A stretch of DNA of 64,000 nt from Actinomycetes bacterium (GCA_024637035.1 JAGXFW010000015.1:101910-165909), one strand, 5' to 3'. Counted from the stretch's first letter, positions 8,986 through 18,905 are shown. The notes: a model not told the origin generated them from the letters alone. Program-made: numbers and translations.

Positions 8986-9265
8986 GTCGCCCTCCCCCGC
9001 TCGGTGTCGTCAGGCCGCGGCTCGGCCGAACGGCTCAAGGATATCCCGGCAGCGCACCTCGGTGGGGACCGTTGAAGAGTCGGCGATCGGCCGACGCGCC
9101 GCCACCCGGGGAAACCGCCGGCCCTCGAACGCCTACCGATCGCAAGGCGCACGCATAGCTCAGGCCGAATCCTGGTATCTGAAGGTATCGGACATCATGA
9201 GCATGCGCGCGGCTGGGATGCCCGCGATCACGACGCACGCAAGCCACCAGCAGTTGGAGGACATC

Positions 9266-9988
9266 ATGAACGACGCACCCGCACACGACCTCACCGACAA
9301 GGTGGTGCTCGTCACCGGCGCCACGGGCGGCATCGGCCGTGTGCTCACCCCCATGCTCGTCGCGGCCCGCGCCAAGGTGGTGCTCGTGTCGCGGCAGCAC
9401 GACCGGCTCGAGGATCTCGCCGCCTCCGTGGGCGTCCCCGATACACACTGCCTGCTGAAGGACACCGATCTGCGCGACCCGGCTCAGGCCCGAGAGATGG
9501 TCGCCGACGTGATCACCTGCTTCGGCGGGATCGACGTGGTGGTGAACCTCATCGGCAACTGGGCCCCGGGCAAGGTGGCCGACACCAGCGACGAAGTGTG
9601 GGCCGAACAGCTCGGCTCCAACCTGTACACCGTGTTCCACGTGTTGCGGGAGGCGGTTCCGCACATGACCGAGGGTGGCGTCATCGTGAACGCCGGCAAC
9701 GCGGAGCCCGTCGAGGGCAAGGGCGGCCAACTAGCCTACGCCGTCGCCAAGGGCGGGGTGCACACACTCACGCGCAGCCTCGCCCTGGAGCTGAAGCCGC
9801 GGGGCATCCGCGTGAACGCGATCCTGCCCCGGAACGTGGACACGCCCGGGAACCGCGCCCTCCAGCCCGACGCCGATCCGAGTGGCTGGCCCAGCGCGGA
9901 AGAAGTTGCCCAGGTGATCATGCTCCTGATCTCCCCCGGTGCCGGCGTGGTCTCCGGCGCGCTGGTGCCTGTGCGCGGGAAGTCGTAA
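9266..9988 (+). CDS. SDR-family oxidoreductase
   Basis: This 240-residue Rossmann-fold enzyme is of the classical short-chain dehydrogenase/reductase type. The cofactor motif TGATGGIG lies near residue 18, NLIGNW stands where NNAG is usual, and the YAVAKGG segment supplies the YxxxK catalytic pair near residue 156. The substrate cannot be told. The ATG at 9266 is chosen over earlier in-frame ATGs because GGAGG lies five bases upstream and the fold begins right after it. It stands alone between a convergent-looking left neighbour and the tRNA pair. The roughly 280 bp before it (8986-9265) hold no gene that I can support. Confidence 0.82.
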   Translation: MNDAPAHDLTDKVVLVTGATGGIGRVLTPMLVAARAKVVLVSRQHDRLEDLAASVGVPDTHCLLKDTDLRDPAQAREMVADVITCFGGIDVVVNLIGNWAPGKVADTSDEVWAEQLGSNLYTVFHVLREAVPHMTEGGVIVNAGNAEPVEGKGGQLAYAVAKGGVHTLTRSLALELKPRGIRVNAILPRNVDTPGNRALQPDADPSGWPSAEEVAQVIMLLISPGAGVVSGALVPVRGKS

Positions 9989-10108
9989 GGCGCCAAGCCG
10001 GGTGACGCGGCGGCGAGGGCGATGCGCCCGCCCGGCGACTTGGCCGGCGGTTGACGCCGTGCGCTCCGGCCGGCTCTCCCCGGAGCCCTCGCGGGGCGCC
10101 GTCCATTC

Positions 10109-10137
10109 GTGACGCTCCCGCGCCCCTCTGCTAGAAT
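10109..10137 (+). promoter_or_regulatory. Probable sigma-70-type promoter of the tRNA pair
   Basis: A -35-like GTGACG (10109-10114), a 17-bp spacer and a -10 TAGAAT (10132-10137) lie about 80 bp before tRNA-Ser(GCT). The -10 matches well and the -35 four of six positions. Confidence 0.5.
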
Positions 10138-10219
10138 ACGCGGACGCGTGGGGCATTCGCCCGCCGAAGAGCTTCACGCGGGGCGACACACCCTTCCAGA
10201 GGGACGCCGCCCAGAGCAA

Positions 10220-10314
10220 GGAGAAGTGGCCGAGCCGGCTGAAGGCGCTCGCCTGCTAAGCGAGTGTAGGAGTTTAAGCTCCTACCGAGGGTTCGAATCC
10301 CTCCTTCTCCGCCA
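10220..10314 (+). tRNA. tRNA-Ser(GCT)
   Basis: A class II tRNA with a seven-base-pair acceptor stem (GGAGAAG/CTTCTCC), anticodon loop CTGCTAA with anticodon GCT, a long variable arm (GTAGGAGTTTAAGCTCCTAC) and the T-loop GGTTCGAATCC. The discriminator G is followed by an encoded CCA at 10312-10314, unlike the other two tRNAs here. It reads serine AGC/AGU codons. Confidence 0.97.
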
Positions 10315-10318
10315 TGTT

Positions 10319-10392
10319 GCGCCTGTAGCTCAGCTGGATAGAGCGTTGGTCTACGAAACCAAAGGTCATGGGTTCGAATCCCGTCAGGCGCG
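10319..10392 (+). tRNA. tRNA-Arg(ACG)
   Basis: A canonical 74-nt cloverleaf with acceptor stem GCGCCTG/CAGGCGC, D-loop AGCTCAGCTGGATAGAGC, anticodon loop TCTACGAA giving anticodon ACG, and T-loop GGTTCGAATCC. No CCA is encoded. Its A34 is the expected substrate of the TadA deaminase encoded at 23565. It follows tRNA-Ser by four bases and is surely cotranscribed. Confidence 0.97.
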
Positions 10393-10403
10393 CTACAGGA
10401 GAA

Positions 10404-10427
10404 AGCCCCGCATCTGCGGGGCTTTTT
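10404..10427 (+). terminator. Rho-independent terminator after the tRNAs
   Basis: A GC-rich stem AGCCCCGC/GCGGGGCT with loop ATCT is followed by a T-run, 12 bp after tRNA-Arg. It ends the tRNA transcript. Confidence 0.9.
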
Positions 10428-10612
10428 CTGTTGCCCCTCTTTCCCGCCCGGGTCGGAGGATGCCTAGTCGGCCACGGTGACAGCCACAGCAGCGATGTCC
10501 AGCGACCGGTATTCTGGTCGTGGAAGGTCGTGGGACCCAATACCTTCGAGGGAGGCTCAGCGTCGTCGCCTTTCGGAACTGCAGAAGCATCTCCACGAGC
10601 TTGCGACGGATC

Positions 10613-10906
10613 TTCTTTGAGTCGACCGGTCATGTGGTGACCAGGGAGCGGCTCCAGGCCCGCGGACACACGGGCAGGATCACCATCATCAAGGACTACC
10701 TGGCCCAGGTGTGACCGCAGTTCCTGGCTGCGAAGACGTATCAGCGGACCACGTACCTCCCCGGCGAGATCGGACAGATCGACTGGTGGCATCTGCCGAT
10801 CGGCGTGCCCGTGGGCCAGCAGGTGACGCGGAAGATGTTCGGGCTCGTCCTCACCCTGCCACACTCCGCCGCGCACACCTGCTTCTTCACTCACCACAAG
10901 ACCCGG
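10613..10906 (+). pseudogene. IS21-family transposase (IstA) remnant
   Basis: Two pieces of an IS21-type IstA transposase can be read in one frame: first VTRERLQARGHTGRITIIKD then YLAQV, an in-frame TGA at about 10712, then FLAAKTYQRTTYLPGEIGQI, DWWHLPIGVPVG and FGLVLTLPHSAAH. The PGE..QIDWW motif and the following histidine-containing segment belong to the start of the IstA DDE core. Neither the N-terminal HTH nor the rest of the catalytic domain is recognisable, and no IstB partner follows. The element is dead. It lies just after the tRNA terminator, consistent with past insertion at a tRNA locus. Confidence 0.7.
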
Positions 10907-11069
10907 AGACGAGGCTCGTGGCCTGCGACCACACCCCCGGGCCCACGTTCCCTGTACCTGTTGGCTTGCCCCTCGTCCTGCCTGTGATCCACCCGTAAAC
11001 CCGGTGAGATTGTGCCATTGACACACAACCCTTCTTGCCTCACAATGCATCATCCGTGCATCCGTTGTC

Positions 11070-11201
11070 GTGGGGGGGGAAGTCACGCTGAAATACGCAA
11101 AGGCGATGACGGCTGCTTTCATACTCGCAGTCGCGCTCGCGCTCTCGGTGGCAGGAGTGGCCTTGGCCGCAGAGACTTCGGGTACGGCCTCGAGGTCGTG
11201 A
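11070..11201 (+). pseudogene. Short exported-peptide ORF, probably a truncated secreted-protein gene
   Basis: A GTG start preceded by sequence without a clear Shine-Dalgarno opens a 43-residue frame. It has a good signal peptide: LKYAK charged region, hydrophobic core AAFILAVALALSVAGVA, and a LAA-ET cleavage-like site. The frame ends nine residues later. Directly after, in another frame, sequence reading LEVVNQLLELKEHGQLK continues to a stop at 11240, suggesting that a frameshift split a small exported protein. Homology is not recognised. The remaining sequence between the IS remnant and the giant surface gene (10907-11458) shows nothing else that I can support. Confidence 0.35.
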
Positions 11202-11458
11202 ACCAACTCCTCGAACTCAAGGAACATGGCCAACTCAAGTAGCTCGGCACGCACGGCACTCCCTCGGCGTACGGGGTCGAACACCTAGCCGAGGACGCGG
11301 TTCATCGGGGAGTTCGACTTTGTTCCGCTGCGCACCGGCAGCTCGTGTTGCGTTCTTGTCCGACCGGTCCCCGCAGGCTTCCTATCGCGGTTCGAACTTC
11401 CGAGCTGCGAGTTCGGTTTGTGTTGGAGAACAGACAAAGCTCTTCGAGAGGAAGTGAG

Positions 11459-14400
11459 ATGGGCGCGAGTCAGGGTCGTTCTGGTCGGGGCGGTAGATTC
11501 CTCTGGTTCCTCGTGAGCATTGCGCTCTTGACTGCTTTGACGCCTGTGACTCATGTTGCGGCCGAGGCTGAACTGGTCACTGCGAACGCCGGCCAAGACG
11601 CGGAAGTCGACGCGTATGAGATCGCCTCTCTCATCGGTGCCGGCACCACCACCACCGGTGAGGTAGTGAGCTTCCACTGGCGGCAAGTCAGTGGAAGCTC
11701 GGTCACCATCGCGTCGCCGGATGCGGCAACAACGACATTTGTGGCGCCAGCTGTCGACGACCTGACGGACCTCACCTTCGAGCTGGAGGTCCGGGCCGGC
11801 AACCTCATCGCCAGCGACGACGTGAAGATCACCGTTCTCCCCAACCCCGATCCTCCCGTAGAGCGCCTGAACCAGTCGCCGTATTCGAGGGCCGGCAATC
11901 CGTCCATGGACAAGAGCGACGGACGTGTGTACGCGGTGTGGAGTGACGCTGGGGCCACCTACTTCGCGCGCCGCGATGTCGGCGAGGGCACGTTCGGGCA
12001 ACCGATGCAGATCCTCGATCCCAACACGCAGGCGTACTGGGTGCAGTCGGCACCGCAAGTAGCGGCGCGGGGAGCCACGGTGTATGTCGCCTTCGAGGCC
12101 TTCTTCAACCACAGTTCACCCTCGGGCAACGTCTGGGCCACCGAGGTCGTGCTGGCGACGAGCACGGACCACGGTGCGAGCTTCACGACGCGGCGCCTGA
12201 CTCCCACTGATGACGACTACGCGGCTCACTCACCCAAGCTGGCGATAGCTGATGACGGCCGGATCTACCTCGTGTACAGGCTGCAGACACTCACGGGCAT
12301 GAGCGGTGAGATGAGGGCGCAGTCGTTGGTGTGGGATGGCTCGGCGGCGACTGCGCAGGACCTGGACGGATACGTGCCCTCGTCGGGAGACGTCTACGAC
12401 GTCGAGACCTCGGGCGACCGGGCCGGTGTCGTGTACCAGGCGGGCAGGCAGGTCCGGCTGCGCACCTTCAAGCGCGGCGCGATCATCGGTGACAACCCGG
12501 TCAACGATGAGGGAACGGCCCGGAACCCGAAGATCGCCGGGCTCCCTGGTCTCATGGCCGTCGCCTGGGAACAGGAGCTCAGCAGACCTGGTCCCGCCGG
12601 AAGTGGTGTCACGCACGAGGTTCTGGTCCGCTTCGTTGGGAATGACGGCTCACTCTACTCCACCACGAACATCAGTCTCTCGCCCGACGTCGACTCGACC
12701 GAGCTCGAGCTGGCCGCCTTCGGCCAGACCTTCGCGATCGGCTGGTTGGAGGGCAATCTGGAGTCCTCGCCGTACCGGACTCTTCGAGTGGCCTCAACCG
12801 GCCAAGTTGGCACGGCCAACTTCTACGAGTTCTACGAGCCGTCCGATCTTGCGCGGATCCAAGGAGCGCCCGGCCAGGAGAAGCGCCGGCTCGCGATCTC
12901 CGGCGATGCGACGAGTATGCACGTGGCGTGGAGCAACACCGAGCCCGGCGTCGCACGACGCCAGATCTACCTCGCGCAGAGTTCGGATGCGGGCCTGACC
13001 TTCACCAAGCGCAAGCAGATAAGCGACGCCGCTGTCGGCTGCTTCGACGCGGTCATCGAGACAGTGGACGGGATCTGGTCCTCCCTCTGGACCAGCGGCG
13101 AGTCGTGGTATCTGACCCAGCGCGTCGGCACGATCCAAGCTCGGAGTGGTGGATTCGCTCACGACATCGCGGTCACCGGCGTGCAGATCGTTCAGGCGCC
13201 CTATGGCTCCACACAACTCGTCCAGTCGCACAGCACCGCGGTGCGGGCCTTGGTCTTCAACGGCAACGCCACCACCCAGACCGTGAACGTCAGACTCGAA
13301 TTGACCTACGGATACAAGGGCCGGGACGACCAGGTCGTTGTCCGTGAGTCGGCCGAACAGATTCCTGCGGCTTCGACCTCCGAGCTGTTCCTGCCCGAGC
13401 CCTTGTTGCTCCAAGACTCTGAGTACGTGAGCGCGAAGGTCACCGTCGCGCCGGTCGATGCGACGGCCAACGACAGCGAAAGCAACGACTCGATCCAGAC
13501 GCCTCGACTTCGCGTCTGGAAGACTCAGGAGATCAAGGTGGGCTACTCGCCGCTCAATCTCCCAGGCGACACCACCATGACGGCAGAGCAGGTGGCCGCA
13601 TGGTCCGCAGCCTCTCACGGCCTCGTCGAGGCGATGTTCCCCGTGGTCAAAACGTTTGGACGGTCGTCTGAAGTGTTGCCGTCGATCATCTCCTCGGCAA
13701 CGCTCGCTACGGGAGGTGCGCTGACGAGGGTGCCCGAAGACTCGACTGACCCTACACTCACCGAAGATCAGTTGGTCGCCATTTGGCAAGACCTCGCGAA
13801 AGCGGCGAGGCTCTCACATTTGGATATGGTCGTCGGCATCACCGATCAGGACTTCTTTGCCAAGCGGATGGAGAAGAGCTACCTCGGCCTGGCGCCGTGG
13901 ACGGTACCTCCGGCCGACCACTACCCAGCGGGCTTGCTGCGGCGGTCCGAGGCGGGCAAGGCCACCGTCCCGCACGAGATAGCGCACACCTACGGTCTGG
14001 TGAACGGCCCCTACATGGGGCAGGGGCTCCTGGAGCAACCCGGCATCACGCAGGAGAACCTCAGAGCGCACACCGGTATCCGCGCACCGGGCTACTCGCC
14101 GTTTAGGCAGAAGAGCTTCCCTGCCGTCACGTGGGACTTCATGCATCCGTTCGGTGCGTCGGACAATCCGCGATGGATCAGTGCTCCGATGTGGGACACA
14201 CTGGTCGACATCTTCAAGCGGGCGGTCCAAGATCCGCCGGTCATCGTCCTGTCCGGCCAGATCACAGCGGACGATACCGTCACGCTGGACACGTGGTACC
14301 GGATGGACTCGGTGCTCGACCGGGAACTGGGTGATCCTGGCGCCCTGACGATCGAGTACCGCGACGCGGGCGGCGACGCCATCGCCCAGACGGGATTCGA

Positions 14401-17400
14401 TCCGGCGTTCGGCACGACTGGATGGAACGAGTCGCCCTCGTCGGTGGCGCCGTTCATGTTGCGGGTTCCCGACGTGCCCGGTACTGCCTCGATAGCACTC
14501 ATGCGCGGCACGACGGTTCTCGCCGAGCGAGTGGTCTCGGCGAACTCACCGACCGCCAACGTGGTCTTCCCGAACGGCGGGGAGACCCTCACCGCTGGCG
14601 AACCGGTGACGATCAGCTGGAACACCAACGACGCCGACTCAGACCCGGTTGAGTCCTCGGTCTTGCTGAGCACGGATGGGGGCGCGAGCTGGCATGCGCT
14701 CGCGATCGATACCACCGAGCAATCGGTCAGCTTCACGCCTTCCAAGTCCGACGTGAGCGAGACCGCACTGATAAAGGTCATGTCGAGCGATGGGATAAAC
14801 ACCAGCGAGGACCGCTCTGACGCGGTCTTCAGCATCCGGCCCAAGACGGTGCCTCTCGCGAGTTATGGCGAGCCGGTGCTCCAAGCGGCGATCAGCGAGT
14901 TCGGCTTGCCGGTGGGAGATGACGGCGTCCCGAGCATGGCCGTGAGCGGGTCGCGGGTCTACAAGATCCGCTACGTCCCCCAGCACACCGAGAACAGCGT
15001 CACGATCCCGGCCCGCGTCTACCTCGACGAGAGCACTGATGGCGGCGCGACCTTCACCACTCATCATCTCTCACAGTTCGATGGGACGAGCGTGGCCGAC
15101 TCGGGCGTCAGAATGCTTGCGTTCGCCGCGTCGGGTCAGGATGTCTACCTCGTATACATAGACGCGTACCTGGCGATCACCGTCAGCCACGACGGCGGCT
15201 CCACCTGGGACTCGCCGCAGCAGGCCCACCCCGGCGCGGCGATCACCAACTTCAAGCAGTTGCTCGTGTCGGGTCAGGACGCCTCGATGGTGTTCTTGAC
15301 CTCCCGCACCGGTGCCGACGAGAACGTCGAAGTCGTGAGCTCTCATGACCGCGGGCGGACCCTTGAGGCGCCGGTCACGCTCATGAGCAGGGTTTTCAAC
15401 CCCTACGGACACTTGTGGGCAGACGCCTGTGTCGAAGGTGACCGGCTCAACGTGGTCGCCTACGACGAAGTCACGAACAACAGCACGAGCCCGCCCTCGC
15501 TCAAGTCGACAGGATTCACGGTCTTCACGAGCATCGACGCCGGTCGCAACTGGCTCGACCCCACGACCGTGGACACCGAGGACAATATCGACTCCCTCGA
15601 GGCGGTGCCCGACGGTGACGACCTCCACATCAAGTACGAGGCTCCACGGGAGCCGGCGACCATGCCGGTCCACATGGTATCGAGCCATGACGGAGGCCTG
15701 AGCTTTGGTGAGCCGCATACTCTCAGCAACACGCCTCGGCCATTCCGACGCGCATTCGCTGCTGCCGACGGTGGCACCGTCGCCGTCCAATGGGATACCG
15801 GCACCGAACTGAGCGCCACGGATCCGGTTCGCATCATGATGGCGGTGAGTCGTGACGGCGGCGATACCTACGGGTCGCCCCAGGACATCACGCACCAGTT
15901 CGGCATCGACAATCCCACCGCGTTTCCCACGACCTCCAGCAGAGGGGTCCAGGTGAGCGGCAACAACATCTACGGGCTGTGGGTCGGCGCGCTCGGCGAC
16001 CCCAAGAACGGCGTCGAGTACGTCACCCACAGCATCCTTCGCGTAAGCACGGACTTCGGCGAGACCTGGAACACGCCCCGAGACCTGTGCAACACGACGT
16101 CGGGCACGTACAGGCGTCACGGAGCCCCTCTGTGGGCCGCGGGCGACGATTTCCAGGCTGTGGGCCCTGACCTGTACTACGTCTGGCTGGGGCGGGATGA
16201 AGCGGCATCTCCTACTTGGCAGAGGTACTCCTTGGAGTTCCGTCGTGGCACGGGCGCGTCCGGCGGCGGGATAGGCGTCGATGCGGGTGCGGATCAGGAT
16301 GCCGTCGAAGGCGGCGTCGTCGGGATCTTCGCCACGTACTCCGGGGCGTCGCAGACATCCACTCCGACCGCCCTCATCGATTGGGGTGACGGTGCGGCCG
16401 TCCCGGCCGACATCATCGTCTCGGCCGACAGCGGAGTCGTTTCCGGGACGCACACCTACACCTCGGCGGGCAACTACGCGGTCCGAGTCACCGTGACCGA
16501 CGATGACGGCGTGGTGGGTGTGGACGATGCACGCGTAGCGGTGGCGAACGCTCCGCCGACGGTCTCACCGCCCGCGCCGCTTCCCCGTCCGACGGCGGGG
16601 CAAGCGTTCGCGCTCAACGACGTTCCCTTCAGCGATCCTGGTTCCGGCGAGACGTTCTCGGCGACCGTGGATTGGGGCGACGGAGAGGCCTCGACAGCGA
16701 CGGTTTCCGTTTCGCCGTTCGAAGGGCTTGAGGACGGTACGTACGGCACGGTCCATGCGGAGCACACCTACGCTCGACCCGGCACGTACGAAGTCAGGGT
16801 GACGGTCTCCGACGGCGAGGACTCGTCGGACACGACGATGTCTATCACGGCGGTCGCCAACGAGGCGCCCGTTGCCGCCGCAGGCGGGCCGTACGAGGTG
16901 GCAGAAGGGTCGCCTGTCGATCTTGACGGTTCCGAGTCCTCGGACCCCGACGACGACAGCTTGTCGTATCGGTGGAAGGCGGCCGGTCGAACGATCGGCG
17001 GCATCGGCTACTTCTCGCCGTGGTCGGAGGTCGTGTTCGCTGACGACTACGACGGCTCGATCGAGCTGTCGGTGGCCGATGGCAATGGCGGTGTGGATGA
17101 CGACGCGGCGACGCTCCGCGTGACCAACGTGCCGCCGGCCTTCTTCGAGATCGCTTCGCGCCATGTGGTCGTGGCTCTAGGAGAATCGGTAGAGGTCACA
17201 GCGGCATTCATGGACGCCGGACGCCTCGATACTCATGAAGTCGTCTTCGACTGGGGCGACGGTTCGACGAGCACCGCATCGGTCGACGAGACGCAAGGTA
17301 CCGGCACCGCGCGGGGGACACACGTCTACACCGCCAGTGATACCTACACGGTCACCGCACGGGTGACAGACGACGACGGCGCATCGGGTGAGACGACGTT

Positions 17401-18580
17401 CGCGCTCGAAGTCGAGATCCTCAACCGTCCGCCTGTCGCTGCTGACCGGGTGGTGTCCACCACGGCGGGCAGCGCCATCGCGGTCACTCTGACAGCGACC
17501 GACCCTGACGGCGATACCCTGACCTGGCTGGGCGTACCGGTTGTCGCGCCCACATCGGGAACGCTCGCTGGCACCGCGCCCGACCTGGTCTATACGCCGA
17601 AGCCGGGCTTCGTCGGTACTGACGTGTTCGCCTTCCAAGTCTCCGATGGACGAAGCGGTACGGATGTGGCGCGCGTGACGGTCAACGTCACGCCTTCAAT
17701 CCACTACACCACTCTGCGCGGCCAGGACCGCTACGAGACCGCCATCTTGGTCTCCAGGCGCTCCTATCCCGGGACGGCTGTGGCGGCGATCCTCGTCAAA
17801 GGGGATGACTTCCCCGACGCCCTATCATCGGCGCCGCTGGCTCGCGCGCTGAATGCCCCCCTCCTCCTCACCCCCTCGACCGGGCTCTCGGCAGCGGTCG
17901 GGGCTGAATTGCGGCGGCTGAAACCGCAGAAGGTGTACGTCATCGGCCTTCCCGCGGCCCTGGACGCCCAAGTGAAGGCCGCCGTGCCCGGATTGGTCCC
18001 CACCGTCATCCGCGGGCTCGACCGCTACGACACCGCCCGGCTGGTGGCCGAGGAACTGAAGACCAAGCTCGGGGCTCGTACGAAAGTGGTCGTAGCTCCC
18101 GGGGACAGCTTCCCCGACGCCCTGGCCGTGGCACCGCTCGCCGCCGCAAAGGGCTGGCCGATCCTGCTGACTCCTCAGAGCGGCACGACCACCCCCACCC
18201 CCACCCTGACCGCCCTCGCGAGTCTCGGCGCCACTCAGGCCCTGATGGTGGGCACCTGGAACGCCCCGCCTGGGGTCACCCCCACCTTCCTGGTGGGGGT
18301 GAACCGCTACAACACGTGCGGCCTCATCGCGGACTACGCCGTCGGCCAGGGTCTCTCCTACGGTCATCTAGCCTTCACCGTCGGGGAGAAGTTCCCCGAC
18401 GCCTTGGCCGCGGCCCCCTACTTGGCTCAAGACCAAGGGCTCATCTTCCTGACCACCTCGGCCAGTGTGCCCTTCCCCACCTCGGCGCGCATCCGGTCCC
18501 ACAAGGCATCCCTCGACATAGTGGACTTCATCGGGCTGCCGAGTGGAGTAGTGACCCAGGTGAAGGGGCTCATGGAGTAG
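11459..18580 (+). CDS. Giant secreted multidomain surface protein with HEIAH motif, PKD domains and CWB2 anchor
   Basis: A 2373-residue secreted protein anchored non-covalently to the wall. A signal peptide (GGRFLWFLVSIALL, cleavage near the AAE) is followed by an Ig/PKD-like domain. Then come sialidase/BNR-like beta-propeller stretches with S-x-D-x-G-x-x-F/W repeats, a metallopeptidase-like HEIAHTYGL motif at residues 839-847, and an FPNGGE-type Ig domain near 1036. A second BNR-like propeller (about 1130-1590), about four PKD-type domains (1604-1980) and a cadherin-like domain (1988-2078) follow. Three CWB2 repeats (about 2085-2372; DRYETA, DRYDTA and NRYNTC) end the protein. The ATG at 11459 has AGAGGAAG just upstream. 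HExxHxxG suggests a zinc peptidase, but the third ligand was not identified. Functions in adhesion or polymer binding are inferred. Confidence 0.85.
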   Translation: MGASQGRSGRGGRFLWFLVSIALLTALTPVTHVAAEAELVTANAGQDAEVDAYEIASLIGAGTTTTGEVVSFHWRQVSGSSVTIASPDAATTTFVAPAVDDLTDLTFELEVRAGNLIASDDVKITVLPNPDPPVERLNQSPYSRAGNPSMDKSDGRVYAVWSDAGATYFARRDVGEGTFGQPMQILDPNTQAYWVQSAPQVAARGATVYVAFEAFFNHSSPSGNVWATEVVLATSTDHGASFTTRRLTPTDDDYAAHSPKLAIADDGRIYLVYRLQTLTGMSGEMRAQSLVWDGSAATAQDLDGYVPSSGDVYDVETSGDRAGVVYQAGRQVRLRTFKRGAIIGDNPVNDEGTARNPKIAGLPGLMAVAWEQELSRPGPAGSGVTHEVLVRFVGNDGSLYSTTNISLSPDVDSTELELAAFGQTFAIGWLEGNLESSPYRTLRVASTGQVGTANFYEFYEPSDLARIQGAPGQEKRRLAISGDATSMHVAWSNTEPGVARRQIYLAQSSDAGLTFTKRKQISDAAVGCFDAVIETVDGIWSSLWTSGESWYLTQRVGTIQARSGGFAHDIAVTGVQIVQAPYGSTQLVQSHSTAVRALVFNGNATTQTVNVRLELTYGYKGRDDQVVVRESAEQIPAASTSELFLPEPLLLQDSEYVSAKVTVAPVDATANDSESNDSIQTPRLRVWKTQEIKVGYSPLNLPGDTTMTAEQVAAWSAASHGLVEAMFPVVKTFGRSSEVLPSIISSATLATGGALTRVPEDSTDPTLTEDQLVAIWQDLAKAARLSHLDMVVGITDQDFFAKRMEKSYLGLAPWTVPPADHYPAGLLRRSEAGKATVPHEIAHTYGLVNGPYMGQGLLEQPGITQENLRAHTGIRAPGYSPFRQKSFPAVTWDFMHPFGASDNPRWISAPMWDTLVDIFKRAVQDPPVIVLSGQITADDTVTLDTWYRMDSVLDRELGDPGALTIEYRDAGGDAIAQTGFDPAFGTTGWNESPSSVAPFMLRVPDVPGTASIALMRGTTVLAERVVSANSPTANVVFPNGGETLTAGEPVTISWNTNDADSDPVESSVLLSTDGGASWHALAIDTTEQSVSFTPSKSDVSETALIKVMSSDGINTSEDRSDAVFSIRPKTVPLASYGEPVLQAAISEFGLPVGDDGVPSMAVSGSRVYKIRYVPQHTENSVTIPARVYLDESTDGGATFTTHHLSQFDGTSVADSGVRMLAFAASGQDVYLVYIDAYLAITVSHDGGSTWDSPQQAHPGAAITNFKQLLVSGQDASMVFLTSRTGADENVEVVSSHDRGRTLEAPVTLMSRVFNPYGHLWADACVEGDRLNVVAYDEVTNNSTSPPSLKSTGFTVFTSIDAGRNWLDPTTVDTEDNIDSLEAVPDGDDLHIKYEAPREPATMPVHMVSSHDGGLSFGEPHTLSNTPRPFRRAFAAADGGTVAVQWDTGTELSATDPVRIMMAVSRDGGDTYGSPQDITHQFGIDNPTAFPTTSSRGVQVSGNNIYGLWVGALGDPKNGVEYVTHSILRVSTDFGETWNTPRDLCNTTSGTYRRHGAPLWAAGDDFQAVGPDLYYVWLGRDEAASPTWQRYSLEFRRGTGASGGGIGVDAGADQDAVEGGVVGIFATYSGASQTSTPTALIDWGDGAAVPADIIVSADSGVVSGTHTYTSAGNYAVRVTVTDDDGVVGVDDARVAVANAPPTVSPPAPLPRPTAGQAFALNDVPFSDPGSGETFSATVDWGDGEASTATVSVSPFEGLEDGTYGTVHAEHTYARPGTYEVRVTVSDGEDSSDTTMSITAVANEAPVAAAGGPYEVAEGSPVDLDGSESSDPDDDSLSYRWKAAGRTIGGIGYFSPWSEVVFADDYDGSIELSVADGNGGVDDDAATLRVTNVPPAFFEIASRHVVVALGESVEVTAAFMDAGRLDTHEVVFDWGDGSTSTASVDETQGTGTARGTHVYTASDTYTVTARVTDDDGASGETTFALEVEILNRPPVAADRVVSTTAGSAIAVTLTATDPDGDTLTWLGVPVVAPTSGTLAGTAPDLVYTPKPGFVGTDVFAFQVSDGRSGTDVARVTVNVTPSIHYTTLRGQDRYETAILVSRRSYPGTAVAAILVKGDDFPDALSSAPLARALNAPLLLTPSTGLSAAVGAELRRLKPQKVYVIGLPAALDAQVKAAVPGLVPTVIRGLDRYDTARLVAEELKTKLGARTKVVVAPGDSFPDALAVAPLAAAKGWPILLTPQSGTTTPTPTLTALASLGATQALMVGTWNAPPGVTPTFLVGVNRYNTCGLIADYAVGQGLSYGHLAFTVGEKFPDALAAAPYLAQDQGLIFLTTSASVPFPTSARIRSHKASLDIVDFIGLPSGVVTQVKGLME

Positions 18581-18834
18581 CACGCAGCCGAGCCGATCAC
18601 AGACAGCTCCGCCTCCACTTCTGAGTTTCCGGGCCCAGGAGCGGGGGCGGGTTCGTCTTGTGACACTCGCGCGTGGGGGCGTCACCTCGTCTCCACTACG
18701 AACGGGACCACGTGCGGTCATGGTCCTCCATCCAGCGATCGAGGGCCTCTTGGGCCTCGAGTGCGAGGTTCGACGAGTGACCCAAGCGACCCGAACCGCA
18801 TCCATTGCACCAGTGCGTGTCACCGGGAACTCTG

Positions 18835-18862
18835 TTGACTCGCTCGCTCCCTTAGATATATT
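18835..18862 (+). promoter_or_regulatory. Probable housekeeping promoter of the lipoprotein gene
   Basis: TTGACT (18835-18840), a 16-bp spacer and TATATT (18857-18862) form a good sigma-70-type promoter about 45 bp upstream of the lipoprotein ATG. The AT-rich patch stands out in GC-rich DNA. Confidence 0.6.
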
Positions 18863-18905
18863 GTCAGGCTACCGACACACGCGGCCAGACCGGAGGAAAC
18901 GCGCC

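Noticed and set aside
8828..9265. N-terminal 146 residues of the long frame leading into the SDR at 9266
   Set aside because: The stretch is antisense to the EEP membrane protein for part of its length, has no domain, and GGAGG plus the fold start both point to ATG 9266.
15071..16453. 460-residue minus-strand open frame within the giant surface gene
   Set aside because: Antisense to well-defined BNR and PKD repeats; no domain and no start signal.
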